Source: CAZCEC01 sp964497615 (lineage in GTDB: Bacteria > Chloroflexota > Anaerolineae > Anaerolineales > UBA6663). From it: a DNA stretch of 15,215 bases. Each line of letters starts with the position of its first letter. The first letter of the stretch is position 1. The position numbers and the translations under genes are program-made. Under the pieces are notes generated by a model. It had not been told where the DNA came from, did no database searches, and saw only the letters and a list, made by a program, of their open reading frames with translations. Below are positions 7,141 through 15,020 of this stretch, piece after piece. Where the stretch lies: NCBI GenBank assembly GCA_964497615.1, contig CAZCEC010000113.1, positions 1 to 15,215 on the forward strand, written 5' to 3'.

Positions 7141-7376
7141 GCTCGAATGCGGCCGGCGAATAGAATTCGCGCCTGAAGGCCTTCGGCCGTCGCGTCCCTC
7201 TTCAGGGACGCAGGACGGTGTGCAATTCGCCAACCGAGTCGTAAAGGACCGGACTACGCCATCCCGAACAGGTGGCCTGTTTCCGCAGTAGCCAGATTCC
7301 TCGGCCAAAGGCGGGCCTCGGAATGACAACAAACGCCCCTGGGCGAAGCCACGAGGCTGGATGAGCCGTGTGCGAC
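7141..7376. repeat. Hairpin-rich spacer with REP-like palindromes
   Basis: The 318-base gap between tal-pgi and rpiB holds no credible gene. It contains a string of small palindromes: GCGAAT-AGA-ATTCGC (7156-7170), GGCC-TTC-GGCC (7178-7188), an 8-bp stem GCGTCCCT-CTTC-AGGGACGC (7192-7211), AACAGG-TGG-CCTGTT (7267-7281), an interrupted palindrome TTCC-tc-GGCC/GGCC-tc-GGAA (7297-7322) and AGCC-ACGA-GGCT (7347-7358). The segment from 7294 (AGATTCC...GGAATGACA) resembles a dispersed intergenic motif I recall from many bacterial genomes. Short open frames here are Arg/Pro-rich and are not genes. Whether the block is one mobile unit or several cannot be decided from one copy. Confidence 0.6.
7326..7345 (-). 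terminator. Weak candidate terminator after rpiB
   Basis: On the minus strand CGCCC-AG-GGGCG (7334-7345; effectively a 4-bp stem with a 4-base loop) is followed by TTTGTTGT. It lies about 32 bases beyond the rpiB stop. The stem is short, so it may be a weak or partial terminator; the next operon has its own promoter 230 bases further on. Confidence 0.35.
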
Positions 7377-7832
7377 CTAGCCGGCACGGGCGGCCTCCTC
7401 GAGGGCCTTGATCTTGGCCAGCCGCCGGACGTGGCGCTCCTCGCCCGTGAACTGTGCGCCGAGAAAGGCGTGGACTAATTCGGGCACCAGCTCCGGGCCG
7501 ATGATGCGAGCGCCGAGGCAGAGCACGTTCATGTCGTCGTGCTCCACGCCCTGGTGGGCGGAGTAGGTGTCGTGGCAGACGCCGCCGCGCAGACCGGCCA
7601 GCTTGTTGACCGCCACGCAGGCCCCCACCCCGCTGCCGCACAGCAGGATGCCGCGCTCGACGCGCCCATGCTGGATGGCGAGGCCGAGCGAGAGGGCGTA
7701 GTCGGGATAGTCCACGGGGTCGGTGGAGTCGGTCCCCAGGTCGAGGGGCTCGTGGCCGGCGGCGCGCACGATGTCGAGCACCTTGGCCTTGAGGGGATAG
7801 CCACCGTGGTCGGCGGCGACTGCTACGATCAT
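7377..7832 (-). CDS. rpiB: Ribose-5-phosphate isomerase B
   Basis: 151 residues, the normal length for the RpiB/LacA/LacB family. It interconverts ribulose 5-phosphate and ribose 5-phosphate in the non-oxidative pentose phosphate pathway. The active-site landmarks are all in their usual places: AADHGG with Asp8-His9, DYPDYA (41-46), GILLCGSGVG (61-70) with the catalytic Cys65, and VEHDDMNVLCLGAR (96-109) with His98 and Asn102. These match RpiB rather than the galactose-6-phosphate isomerase subunits, which act as two separate chains; no such second chain is present. The ATG is preceded by AAAGGA seven bases upstream. It stands 145 bases downstream of tkt, separated by a fold-back repeat, and no strong promoter is visible there, so read-through from tkt is likely. 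Confidence 0.95.
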   Translation of the reverse strand: MIVAVAADHGGYPLKAKVLDIVRAAGHEPLDLGTDSTDPVDYPDYALSLGLAIQHGRVERGILLCGSGVGACVAVNKLAGLRGGVCHDTYSAHQGVEHDDMNVLCLGARIIGPELVPELVHAFLGAQFTGEERHVRRLAKIKALEEAARAG

Positions 7833-7860
7833 TTCACAGTCCTTTCACCAGGAGGGATTC

Positions 7861-7980
7861 TCTCACCACGAAGACACGAAGGTCACGATGGAACACGAAG
7901 AAAAGAAAGAGAATAAGAAATAGAAAGGAAAAGAGATAGGCCGCTTCGTGCAGCTTGGTGTCTTCGTGACCTCGTGGTTA
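7861..7980. repeat. Fold-back intergenic repeat built from CACGAAG units
   Basis: Two inverted arms flank a purine-rich centre. The left arm (7865-7881) and the reverse complement of the right arm (7962-7978) agree at 15 of 17 bases. The heptamer CACGAAG occurs at 7867-7873, 7875-7881 and 7894-7900, and inverted at 7944-7950 and 7962-7968. The centre (about 7895-7940) is almost all A and G on the plus strand, in sharp contrast to the GC-rich surroundings. The right end overlaps the TAA stop of tkt (7978-7980). No coding potential and no obvious target-site duplication. It looks like a non-autonomous dispersed element; it could also fold in the tkt-rpiB transcript. Confidence 0.65.
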
Positions 7981-10032
7981 AGTTCGGCCCAGCAGCGCGA
8001 GCGCGTGGGCGACGACGTTCTCGGGTGTGAAGCCAAACTCCTTCATCAGCCGCTGGAAGGGGGCAGAGGCGCCGTAGCCGTCCAGGGTGATGGTCGCGCC
8101 TCGGTCGCCCACCCAGCGCCGCCAGCCGAGCGATACGCCGGCCTCGACCGCCAGCCGCGCGGTGACGGCGGGCGGCAGCACCGCGTTGCGGTATTCGGCG
8201 GGCTGCTCTTCGAACAGTTCCCAACAGGGCATGGACACTAGCCGGGCGCGGATGCCCTGCGCGGCCAGGTTCTTCTCGGCGGCGACGATGTGCTGGACCT
8301 CGGAGCCGGTGGCAATCAGGATGATCTGGGGATCAGTGACGGACGGGTTGAGCACATAGGCGCCGTGCCGGAGGCCTTCGGCCGGGGCCAGCCCCGCCCG
8401 ATCGAGGGTGGGCACGGCCTGCCGCGTGAGGGCCAGGGAGGTGGGCCGGTGGCGGTTCTCGATGGCGACCTGCCAGGCGGCGGTGACTTCGTTGGCATCG
8501 GCGGGGCGGATGAAGAGCAGGTTGGGGATGGCACGCAGGGCGGCGTAGTGCTCAACCGCCTGATGGGTGGGGCCGTCCTCGCCCAAGCCGATGCTGTCGT
8601 GGGTGAACACCCACACGCACCCGAGGTGCATGATGGCGGAGAGGCGCAGCGCGCCGCGCATGTAGTCGGAGAAGACCAGGAAGGTGGAGCCATAGGGGAT
8701 GAAGCCGCCATGCAGCGCCATGCCGTTGACGATGGCGCCCATGCCGTGCTCGCGCACCCCAAAGTGCAGGTTGCGGCCGGTGTAGTCCCACGCGCCACCG
8801 GAGGTGCCCTGCGCGCCCTCGGCGGAGAGCGAGACGGACTGAAAATCGCCCGCGTCCTTGATGACGGTAAAGGTGGAGGGGTTGAGGTCGGCGGAGCCGC
8901 CCATGAGTTCGGGCAGTTCCACGCCGAGGGCCTGGATGACCTTCTCGGACGCCTTGCGCGTGGCGGGGCCCTTGACGTCGGCGGGGAAGTTGGGCAGGGC
9001 GCCCCCCCACCCCTCCGGCAGATCGCCCGCGAGGCGGCGGCGCAGTGCGGCGGCCAGGGCGGGATGCGCTTCGGCGTAGTCGTCCAGGCGCTTCTCCCAC
9101 ATGGCCTCGGCCTCCGCGCCGTGGGTGAGGGCCATGCGGAAGTGCTCCAGCGCCTCGCCGGGGATGAGGAAGTGCTGATCCTCGGGCCAGCCCAGGTTGC
9201 GCTTGGCGGCCCTAAGCTCATCCGGACCGAGGGGGTTGCCGTGGACCTCGGAGGTGCCCTGCTTGTGCGGCGCGCCATAGCCGATGGTGGTGCGCACTGC
9301 GATCAGCGAGGGCCGGTCAGTGGCAGCGCGGGCGGCGGCCAGGGCAGTGGTGAGGGCGTCCACGTCATTGCCGTCGGCCACGGTCTGCGTGTGCCAGCCA
9401 TAGCCGTCGAACCGTTTGGTCACAGCCTCGGTAAAGGTCAGGGAGGTGGTGCCAGCCAGGGAAATCTGGTTGTCGTCGTAGAGCACGATGAGCTTGCCCA
9501 AACGCAGGTGGCCGGCCAGCGAACAGGCCTCCGAAGCCACGCCTTCCATCAGGTCGCCGTCGGTGGCGATGACGTAGGTGCGGTGGTCGATGACATTGTG
9601 GCCGGGGCGGTTGTACACAGCGGCCAGGTGGGCCTCGGCGATGGCGAAACCGACGGCGTTGGAAATGCCCTGCCCCAGCGGGCCAGTGGTCGTCTCGACG
9701 CCCGGGGTGAGGTGGCTCTCCGGGTGGCCGGGGGTGAGGCTGCCCCACTGGCGGAAGTTCTTGAGTTCGTCCAGCGAGAGCGGATAGCCGGCGAGGTGCA
9801 GCAGGGAATAGAGCAGCATGGAGCCGTGGCCGCCGGAGAGCACAAAGCGGTCGCGGTCGAACCAGCGCGGGTTGGCGGGGTTGTGCTTGAGGCAGCGCGT
9901 CCACAGCACATAGGCCATGGCGGCGGCGCCCATGGGCAGGCCAGGGTGCCCGGAGTTGGCCTGCTGCACGCCGTCGGCAGAGAGGAAGCGGATGGTGTTG
10001 ATGCTGAGGGTGTCGAGGGGGGTGGCGGGCAT
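7978..10032 (-). CDS. tkt: Transketolase
   Basis: 684 residues, typical of bacterial Tkt (about 660-690). A thiamine-diphosphate enzyme that moves two-carbon units between pentose phosphates and aldose acceptors. Seen: SGHPGLPMG (27-35) with His29, GGHGSMLLY (67-75), GPLGQGISNAVG (117-128), the ThDP/metal motif ATDGDLMEG (156-164) through DDNQIS (186-191), the pyrimidine-domain catalytic Glu428 in GVREHGMGAI (425-434), HDSIGLGEDGPTHQ (478-491) and the C-terminal domain with GSEVQ (576-580). ATG has CGGAG six bases upstream. It begins the rpiB-side transcript with a promoter-like sequence of its own. The stop codon lies at the edge of a fold-back repeat. Its upstream neighbour, a GNAT gene, is only 60 bases away on the same strand and may read through. 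Confidence 0.97.
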   Translation of the reverse strand: MPATPLDTLSINTIRFLSADGVQQANSGHPGLPMGAAAMAYVLWTRCLKHNPANPRWFDRDRFVLSGGHGSMLLYSLLHLAGYPLSLDELKNFRQWGSLTPGHPESHLTPGVETTTGPLGQGISNAVGFAIAEAHLAAVYNRPGHNVIDHRTYVIATDGDLMEGVASEACSLAGHLRLGKLIVLYDDNQISLAGTTSLTFTEAVTKRFDGYGWHTQTVADGNDVDALTTALAAARAATDRPSLIAVRTTIGYGAPHKQGTSEVHGNPLGPDELRAAKRNLGWPEDQHFLIPGEALEHFRMALTHGAEAEAMWEKRLDDYAEAHPALAAALRRRLAGDLPEGWGGALPNFPADVKGPATRKASEKVIQALGVELPELMGGSADLNPSTFTVIKDAGDFQSVSLSAEGAQGTSGGAWDYTGRNLHFGVREHGMGAIVNGMALHGGFIPYGSTFLVFSDYMRGALRLSAIMHLGCVWVFTHDSIGLGEDGPTHQAVEHYAALRAIPNLLFIRPADANEVTAAWQVAIENRHRPTSLALTRQAVPTLDRAGLAPAEGLRHGAYVLNPSVTDPQIILIATGSEVQHIVAAEKNLAAQGIRARLVSMPCWELFEEQPAEYRNAVLPPAVTARLAVEAGVSLGWRRWVGDRGATITLDGYGASAPFQRLMKEFGFTPENVVAHALALLGRT

Positions 10033-10061
10033 GCCGGCTCCGGTTGGGTTAGGATGCGCGG

Positions 10062-10090
10062 ACTCTACCGTGAGGGGAGAGGAGAGTCAA
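10062..10090 (-). promoter_or_regulatory. Candidate promoter of tkt
   Basis: Minus strand TTGACT (10085-10090) and TAGAGT (10062-10067) separated by exactly 17 bases, in the 60-base gap just after the stop of the upstream GNAT gene. The -35 matches five of six, the -10 four of six. The start point would be about 25 bases before the tkt ATG, leaving room for the GGAG ribosome site. Confidence 0.5.
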
Positions 10091-10092
10091 AC

Positions 10093-10878
10093 CTATCCGC
10101 CAGAAGCATTGACCGGCCACTGGCAAGGGGTCGTGGTCGCCAGGAAGTGGAAGCCGTGCTTCTCGAGGATGGGCCGGCTCATGGGGCTCGCATCCACACT
10201 GAGCATGAGGACGCCGCGGGCGTGCGCTTCCTGCGCGCGGGCGGCCAGCAAATGCGTGTAGTGGCCCCGGCCGCGAAACTGGGGCAGGGTCGCGCCGCCG
10301 TACAGGCTGGCCGCGCCGCCGCCAGCCGCGAAGTAGGTCCAGGCGGCCGAGACTGGCTTCTGATCTTCATAGGCGATGTACACGCTCAGGATATCTGGGT
10401 TCTGCGACAGGTCGCGCTTCAGCATCTCGCCCAAAGCCTGATGGTCTTCCTGCCAGACGGCGTTCTCGAGCGCCACGATTTCGTCCACGGCAGCCGGCTC
10501 GGTGACGCGCACGACCGACGGCGGCACGGGTTGCCGCAGGGCCTCCGGCGCGGCCGTCAGATCGAGCACCACCAGGGCTTCGGGCTCGCCGATCTCAAAG
10601 CCGCGCCGCCGCAGGCGCTCGAGCAGATCACCGGGCGAGTCATAATCGTAGTGTTTCCACTCGAAGCTTTGGGGGATGCGCTCGAAGCGCTCGATCTGCG
10701 CGTCAATGGCGGCGTCGGCGTTGGCGTCATCCAGGCGCGAATAGATGACGAAGCCGCCATCGTCGCCGTGGCTGACCAGGCGAATGACGGTTCCATCCAC
10801 CTCGCGAGTCATGTCGGGATAACTGAGATCGATCCGGTGCGCGCGGGTGAAGACTTCCAGCAATTCGGACGGGTTCAT
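10093..10878 (-). CDS. GNAT-family N-acetyltransferase (C-terminal GNAT domain)
   Basis: 261 residues from ATG at 10876-10878, with a near-perfect Shine-Dalgarno GAGGAGG. The GNAT fold occupies about residues 120-250: ILSVYIAYEDQKPVSAAW (163-180, strands before motif A), ASLYGGATLPQFRGRGHYTHLL (190-211) with the FRGRGHY acetyl-CoA loop, and ASPMSRPILEKHGFHFL (230-246), motif B. The N-terminal 110 residues resemble another, degenerate acetyltransferase half: it has a helix-strand pattern and an ERLRRRGFEIGEPEALVVLD stretch similar to the end of a GNAT domain. The acceptor is unknown. It is divergently transcribed from the M32 peptidase gene and lies upstream of tkt. Confidence 0.85.
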   Translation of the reverse strand: MNPSELLEVFTRAHRIDLSYPDMTREVDGTVIRLVSHGDDGGFVIYSRLDDANADAAIDAQIERFERIPQSFEWKHYDYDSPGDLLERLRRRGFEIGEPEALVVLDLTAAPEALRQPVPPSVVRVTEPAAVDEIVALENAVWQEDHQALGEMLKRDLSQNPDILSVYIAYEDQKPVSAAWTYFAAGGGAASLYGGATLPQFRGRGHYTHLLAARAQEAHARGVLMLSVDASPMSRPILEKHGFHFLATTTPCQWPVNASGG

Positions 10879-10970
10879 GTTTCCTCCTCGGCAGCGCCCA
10901 ATTGTAACGCCAGTTCCGGGAGTTTCGGGGATAATACACAGTACAGCGGAAGACGATCAGGAGGTCGACA
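10879..10970. promoter_or_regulatory. Divergent intergenic region between GNAT and M32 peptidase genes
   Basis: A 92-base gap that must hold promoters for both directions. For the minus strand there is a -10-like TACAAT (plus-strand 10901-10906) about 22 bases before the gene start region; for the plus strand GATAAT (10930-10935) lies 35 bases before the TTG start. Neither has a convincing -35 at standard spacing. Shine-Dalgarno sequences lie at both ends (GAGGAGG on the minus strand, AGGAGGT on the plus). Confidence 0.35.
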
Positions 10971-12470
10971 TTGGACAAACTGACAGAGCTTAAGGCGCGG
11001 CTGGCGGAGGTGGACGACCTGGAGAACGCCGCGGCGGTGCTGGAGTGGGACCAGTTGGTGATGATGCCGCCGGATGGCGCGGAGGGGCGCTCGCACCAGT
11101 ACGCGACCCTGCAAAAGATCGCCCACGAGAAGTTCGTGGACGAGGCAGTGGGGCGGCTGATCGAGGACCTGAGCGCCGCGTATGCGGACGCGCCCGCCGA
11201 TGACGACGACGCGGCGCTGGTGCGGGTGGCCAAGCGGCACTATGCGCGCCGGACCCGCGTGCCCACCGCGCTGGTGGAAGCGATGTCGCAAGCGACGTCG
11301 CAGGGGCAGGCGGTGTGGGCCAAGGCGCGGGCCAACAGCGACTTCGAGGCCTTCCGGCCGGACCTGGAGCACATCTACGACCTCAAGCGGCAGGTGGCGG
11401 CCTGCTTTCCGGACGCCGAAGCGCCGTACGACGCCCTGTTGGACGAGTTTGAGCCGGGGATGAAGACCAGCCAGGTGCGGGCGATGTTCGCGGAGCTGCG
11501 ACGCGAGCAGGTGCCGCTGGCCCAGGCCATCGCAGCGCGCGGGACGGCCGACGACTCCATCCTGCGACGCGACTATGACCCGGACAAGCAGTTGAGGGTG
11601 AGCGTGGAGGCGCTGAAGCTGTTCGGCTATGACTTCGAGGCCGGGCGGCAAGACCTGACCGTGCATCCCTTCTGCACATCGTTTGGGCTGCGGGACGTGC
11701 GCGTGACCACACGGGTGGACCGCCACTACCTGCCCACCTGCCTGATGGGCACGATGCACGAGTGCGGCCACGCGCTGTATGAATTGGGCTTCCCGGCGCG
11801 CTATGCCCGCTCGCCGCTGGGGCACAGCGCCTCGCTGGGCATTCACGAATCGCAGAGCCGGCTGTGGGAGAATCTGGTGGGCCGCAGCCGGGGCTTTTGG
11901 GACGTGTTCTTCCCGACCGTGCAGGCCGCCTTCCCCGAGAACCTGGCCGAAGTGGACGCCGCGGCGTTCCACCGCGCCATCAATACCGTCAAGCCGTCTT
12001 TCATCCGCGTGGAAGCCGACGAGGTGCACTACAACCTGCACACGCTGCTGCGGTTCGAGCTGGAAGTTGACCTGCTGGAAGGCAAGCTGGAGGCCCGCCA
12101 CGCGCCAGAGGCGTGGAATGCCAAGTTCAAAGAGTACCTGGGGCTGGACGTGCCCAATGACCGGCTGGGGATACTTCAGGACACGCACTGGGCCGCGGGG
12201 CTAATCGGCTACTTCCCCACGTACACCATCGGCAATCTGCTCTCGGTGCAATTCTATGCACAGGCCATGCGCGACCACCCCACCCTGCCCGACAAGCTTG
12301 CCGCGGGGCAATACGGCGGGCTGCTGGCGTGGCTGCGCGAGAAGGTGCACTGCCACGGCCGCAAGCACCTGCCCACCGAGTTGGTGCAGATCGTCACCGG
12401 CCAGCCGCTCTCCGCGGGCCCATATCTGAATTACTTGAGGATGAAGTACGGGGAGCTGTACGCGCTGTAA
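10971..12470 (+). CDS. M32-family metallocarboxypeptidase (carboxypeptidase Taq-like)
   Basis: 499 residues, matching the family length of about 500. Start is TTG at 10971, chosen because a full AGGAGGT lies five bases upstream and the next residues (DKLTELKARLAEV) are the normal family opening. The zinc site is HECGH (263-267) in TMHECGHALYELG, followed by IHESQSRLWEN (291-301) that supplies the third ligand Glu293. Further family blocks are RVEADEVHYNLHTLLRFELE (346-365), HWAAGLIGYFPTYTIGN (406-422) and the C-terminal GPYLNYLRMKYGELY. These cytosolic enzymes remove C-terminal amino acids from peptides. There is no signal peptide, so it acts inside the cell. It is a lone gene, bounded downstream by an inverted repeat, with no functional link to its neighbours evident. 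Confidence 0.95.
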   Translation: MDKLTELKARLAEVDDLENAAAVLEWDQLVMMPPDGAEGRSHQYATLQKIAHEKFVDEAVGRLIEDLSAAYADAPADDDDAALVRVAKRHYARRTRVPTALVEAMSQATSQGQAVWAKARANSDFEAFRPDLEHIYDLKRQVAACFPDAEAPYDALLDEFEPGMKTSQVRAMFAELRREQVPLAQAIAARGTADDSILRRDYDPDKQLRVSVEALKLFGYDFEAGRQDLTVHPFCTSFGLRDVRVTTRVDRHYLPTCLMGTMHECGHALYELGFPARYARSPLGHSASLGIHESQSRLWENLVGRSRGFWDVFFPTVQAAFPENLAEVDAAAFHRAINTVKPSFIRVEADEVHYNLHTLLRFELEVDLLEGKLEARHAPEAWNAKFKEYLGLDVPNDRLGILQDTHWAAGLIGYFPTYTIGNLLSVQFYAQAMRDHPTLPDKLAAGQYGGLLAWLREKVHCHGRKHLPTELVQIVTGQPLSAGPYLNYLRMKYGELYAL

Positions 12471-12481
12471 GCAGCAGAGAC

Positions 12482-12548
12482 GACCTGCCAGGTTGAGTCC
12501 GGCGGCACCGTGGTCCAAGCAGCAAAACCTGGCAGGTCGCGGCAGGTC
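12482..12548. repeat. 13-bp inverted repeat with extra half-site (CCTGCCAGGTT type)
   Basis: GACCTGCCAGGTT (12482-12494) and its exact reverse complement (12526-12538) are 31 bases apart; a third copy of GGCAGGTC follows at 12541-12548. The unit is itself partly palindromic (CCTGCCAGG). It lies 11 bases after the peptidase stop. It is not followed by a T-run, so it is not a standard terminator. Similar CCTGCCAGGTT...AACCTGGCAGG pairs are, as I recall, dispersed in GC-rich bacterial genomes. Confidence 0.65.
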
Positions 12549-12641
12549 ATTCCCCCACACCCCCTCCCGGCCGCCTCGACAAATTCTTCACAATCGCCCG
12601 CTAGAGTCGGGCTTGGGAATCCGATCAAGAAGTGAGGCAAT

Positions 12642-14246
12642 ATGAAGGCGCGGACGTGGATCATTGTGATTGGGGCGGTGGCGATTGTGGGCGTGGTGGC
12701 GTTCTTGGCGCTGCCAGCCTTGCGCGGCCGCCTGGGATTGCAGGCCGGGGCCAATGGCGGACAGGCCATCGAAACCGGCACCGTCACCAGCCAAACGGCG
12801 GTGACGGTGGTGGAGTCTTCCGGACCGGTGGAGCCGCAACAGCAGGCTACCTTGGGCTGGAAGACCTCTGGCACGGTGGCGGCGGTGCTGGTGCAGGTGG
12901 GCGACGTAGTTCAGCCGGGCGACATCCTGATGACCATTGACCTGAGCAGCGCCCCGGCCAATGTGGTCCAGGCGCAGTCGGACCTGCTGGCGGCGCAGCA
13001 GGCGCTGGACGACCTGTACGAGCCGCCCACCGCGCTGGCGATTGCCAACGCAGAGAAAGCCATCGTGGACGCGCAGGACGCACTGGACACGGCCGAGCGC
13101 TCGCTGAATGCGCTGCTCAACCCCGACCTGGAATGGCTCCAGGAGCAGGTGGACGCCAAGGCCCAGGCCCTGCTCACCGCGCAGCAGAACGCCGAGAAGA
13201 CCGACCTGGGCAACCTGACGGCAGCGCTGGAAGCGGCCCAGAAAGACCTGGAGACCAAGACCAACCAACTCAACGATGCCCGCACCGCGCAGGAGCAGTG
13301 CCCCGGCTGCACCACCCTGTTCATCAATGCCACCGGGCGGCGGATGTCGCTGGAGGACGCCGAACAGCAGTATCAGGATGCCGTGGACGCGCTGCGAGTG
13401 GCCGAGCTGAACCTGGCCCAGGCCAACCAGAGCAATCAGGACGCCATCGAAGCCGCGCAGGACGCGCTGGACACGGCGGAGGCCAACCTGAGGGCGGCGC
13501 AGGATGAGCCTGACGCGTTGGAGCTGGCGCTGCGGCAGGCAACCTATGACCGGGCGGTGGCGGCGCTGGCCGATGCGGAGGACAAACTGGACGAATTGCA
13601 GACCGGGCCGGAGACCGCCGATGTGGCCGCCGCTGAGATGCGCATCACCACGCTGGAAACGACGCTCGACTCGGTCAACTTGCGCGCCACGTTCGCGGGC
13701 GAGGTGCTGGCGGTGCTGGCCCAGCCGGGCGACCCGGTGACGCAGGGGACGCCCGCGGTGCGGCTGGCGAACCGCGATCAACTGCACGTGGACGTGTCGG
13801 TAGACGAGACCGACGTGAGCCAGATCACGGTGGGCGACCCGGTGAGCGTCACCCTGGATGCGCTTTCCGAGCTGAGCCTGCCAGGCACCGTGGCGGCGAT
13901 TGAGACCTTTGGCGAGACAGTGCAGGGCCTGGTGCGCTACACGGTGCGCGTGGACCTGATCGAGAGCGACCCGCGCCTGTACCTGAGCATGACGGCCAAT
14001 GCCACCATCGTGACCGAGGTCGAGGAGAACGCCCTGGCGGTGCCCCTGGATGCGATTCAGTTTGACGAGGCCGGCGAGTACGTGAACCGGGTGCTGGCGG
14101 GGAGCGTGCTGGAGCGGGTGAACGTCATCACCGGCCAGACCGACGGCGACCTGGTGTTTGTCAGCGGCGACCTATCGGTGGGCGACCAGGTGCAGATCAT
14201 CGCGCCCGAGGTGGAGCAGGGGCTGCCGTTTGGGCCGGGGGGATAG
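12642..14246 (+). CDS. Membrane-fusion (HlyD/MacA-like) adaptor subunit of an ABC exporter
   Basis: 534 residues, long for the family. Residues 5-26 form one hydrophobic anchor after a short basic start (MKAR), so the rest is outside the membrane. Order: lipoyl-like half GTVAAVLVQVGDVVQPGDILMTIDL (77-101); a long Ala/Gln/Glu/Asp-rich coiled-coil hairpin (about 105-340); the second lipoyl half LRATFAGEVLAVLAQPGDPVTQGTPAVRLA (347-376); then beta-barrel and membrane-proximal parts (about 380-530). The hairpin is interrupted near residues 218-235 by EQCPGCTTLFINATG, a CxxC motif at the apparent tip. ATG has GAGG five bases upstream. The 171-base gap before it has only weak promoter candidates (TCGACA and TAGAGT, 20 bases apart, 12577-12608). 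Six bases separate it from the ATPase gene. In a single-membrane cell it would bridge the pump to the wall or periplasm-like space; substrate unknown. Confidence 0.92.
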   Translation: MKARTWIIVIGAVAIVGVVAFLALPALRGRLGLQAGANGGQAIETGTVTSQTAVTVVESSGPVEPQQQATLGWKTSGTVAAVLVQVGDVVQPGDILMTIDLSSAPANVVQAQSDLLAAQQALDDLYEPPTALAIANAEKAIVDAQDALDTAERSLNALLNPDLEWLQEQVDAKAQALLTAQQNAEKTDLGNLTAALEAAQKDLETKTNQLNDARTAQEQCPGCTTLFINATGRRMSLEDAEQQYQDAVDALRVAELNLAQANQSNQDAIEAAQDALDTAEANLRAAQDEPDALELALRQATYDRAVAALADAEDKLDELQTGPETADVAAAEMRITTLETTLDSVNLRATFAGEVLAVLAQPGDPVTQGTPAVRLANRDQLHVDVSVDETDVSQITVGDPVSVTLDALSELSLPGTVAAIETFGETVQGLVRYTVRVDLIESDPRLYLSMTANATIVTEVEENALAVPLDAIQFDEAGEYVNRVLAGSVLERVNVITGQTDGDLVFVSGDLSVGDQVQIIAPEVEQGLPFGPGG

Positions 14247-14252
14247 GCAACC

Positions 14253-15016
<764 letters not shown>

Positions 15017-15020
<4 letters not shown>

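Noticed and set aside
5349..7163. 604-codon plus-strand frame antisense to tal-pgi
   Set aside because: Same antisense GC effect; no motif, and tal-pgi occupies the stretch with full-length family match.
7192..7211. Strong hairpin as a terminator of rpiB
   Set aside because: The stem is good but no T-run follows on either strand, and it is about 165 bases past the stop; treated as part of the repeat cluster.
7099..7641. 180-codon minus-strand frame over the rpiB 3' end and the spacer
   Set aside because: It runs through hairpin repeats and out of frame through rpiB; Arg/Gly-rich, no ribosome site.
8290..10983. 897-codon open frame on the plus strand, antisense to tkt and GNAT
   Set aside because: It lies over genes with clear catalytic motifs; the translation is Gly/Ala/Val/Gln-rich without domains, the expected antisense shadow of high-GC codon usage.
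10875..12188. 437-codon minus-strand frame antisense to the M32 peptidase
   Set aside because: His/Arg/Val/Leu-rich shadow without family features; the plus-strand gene has the zinc motif and a perfect ribosome site.
12588..13787. 399-codon minus-strand frame antisense to the adaptor gene
   Set aside because: Repetitive Leu/Arg/Gly/Val/Gln composition mirrors the coiled-coil codons of the adaptor.
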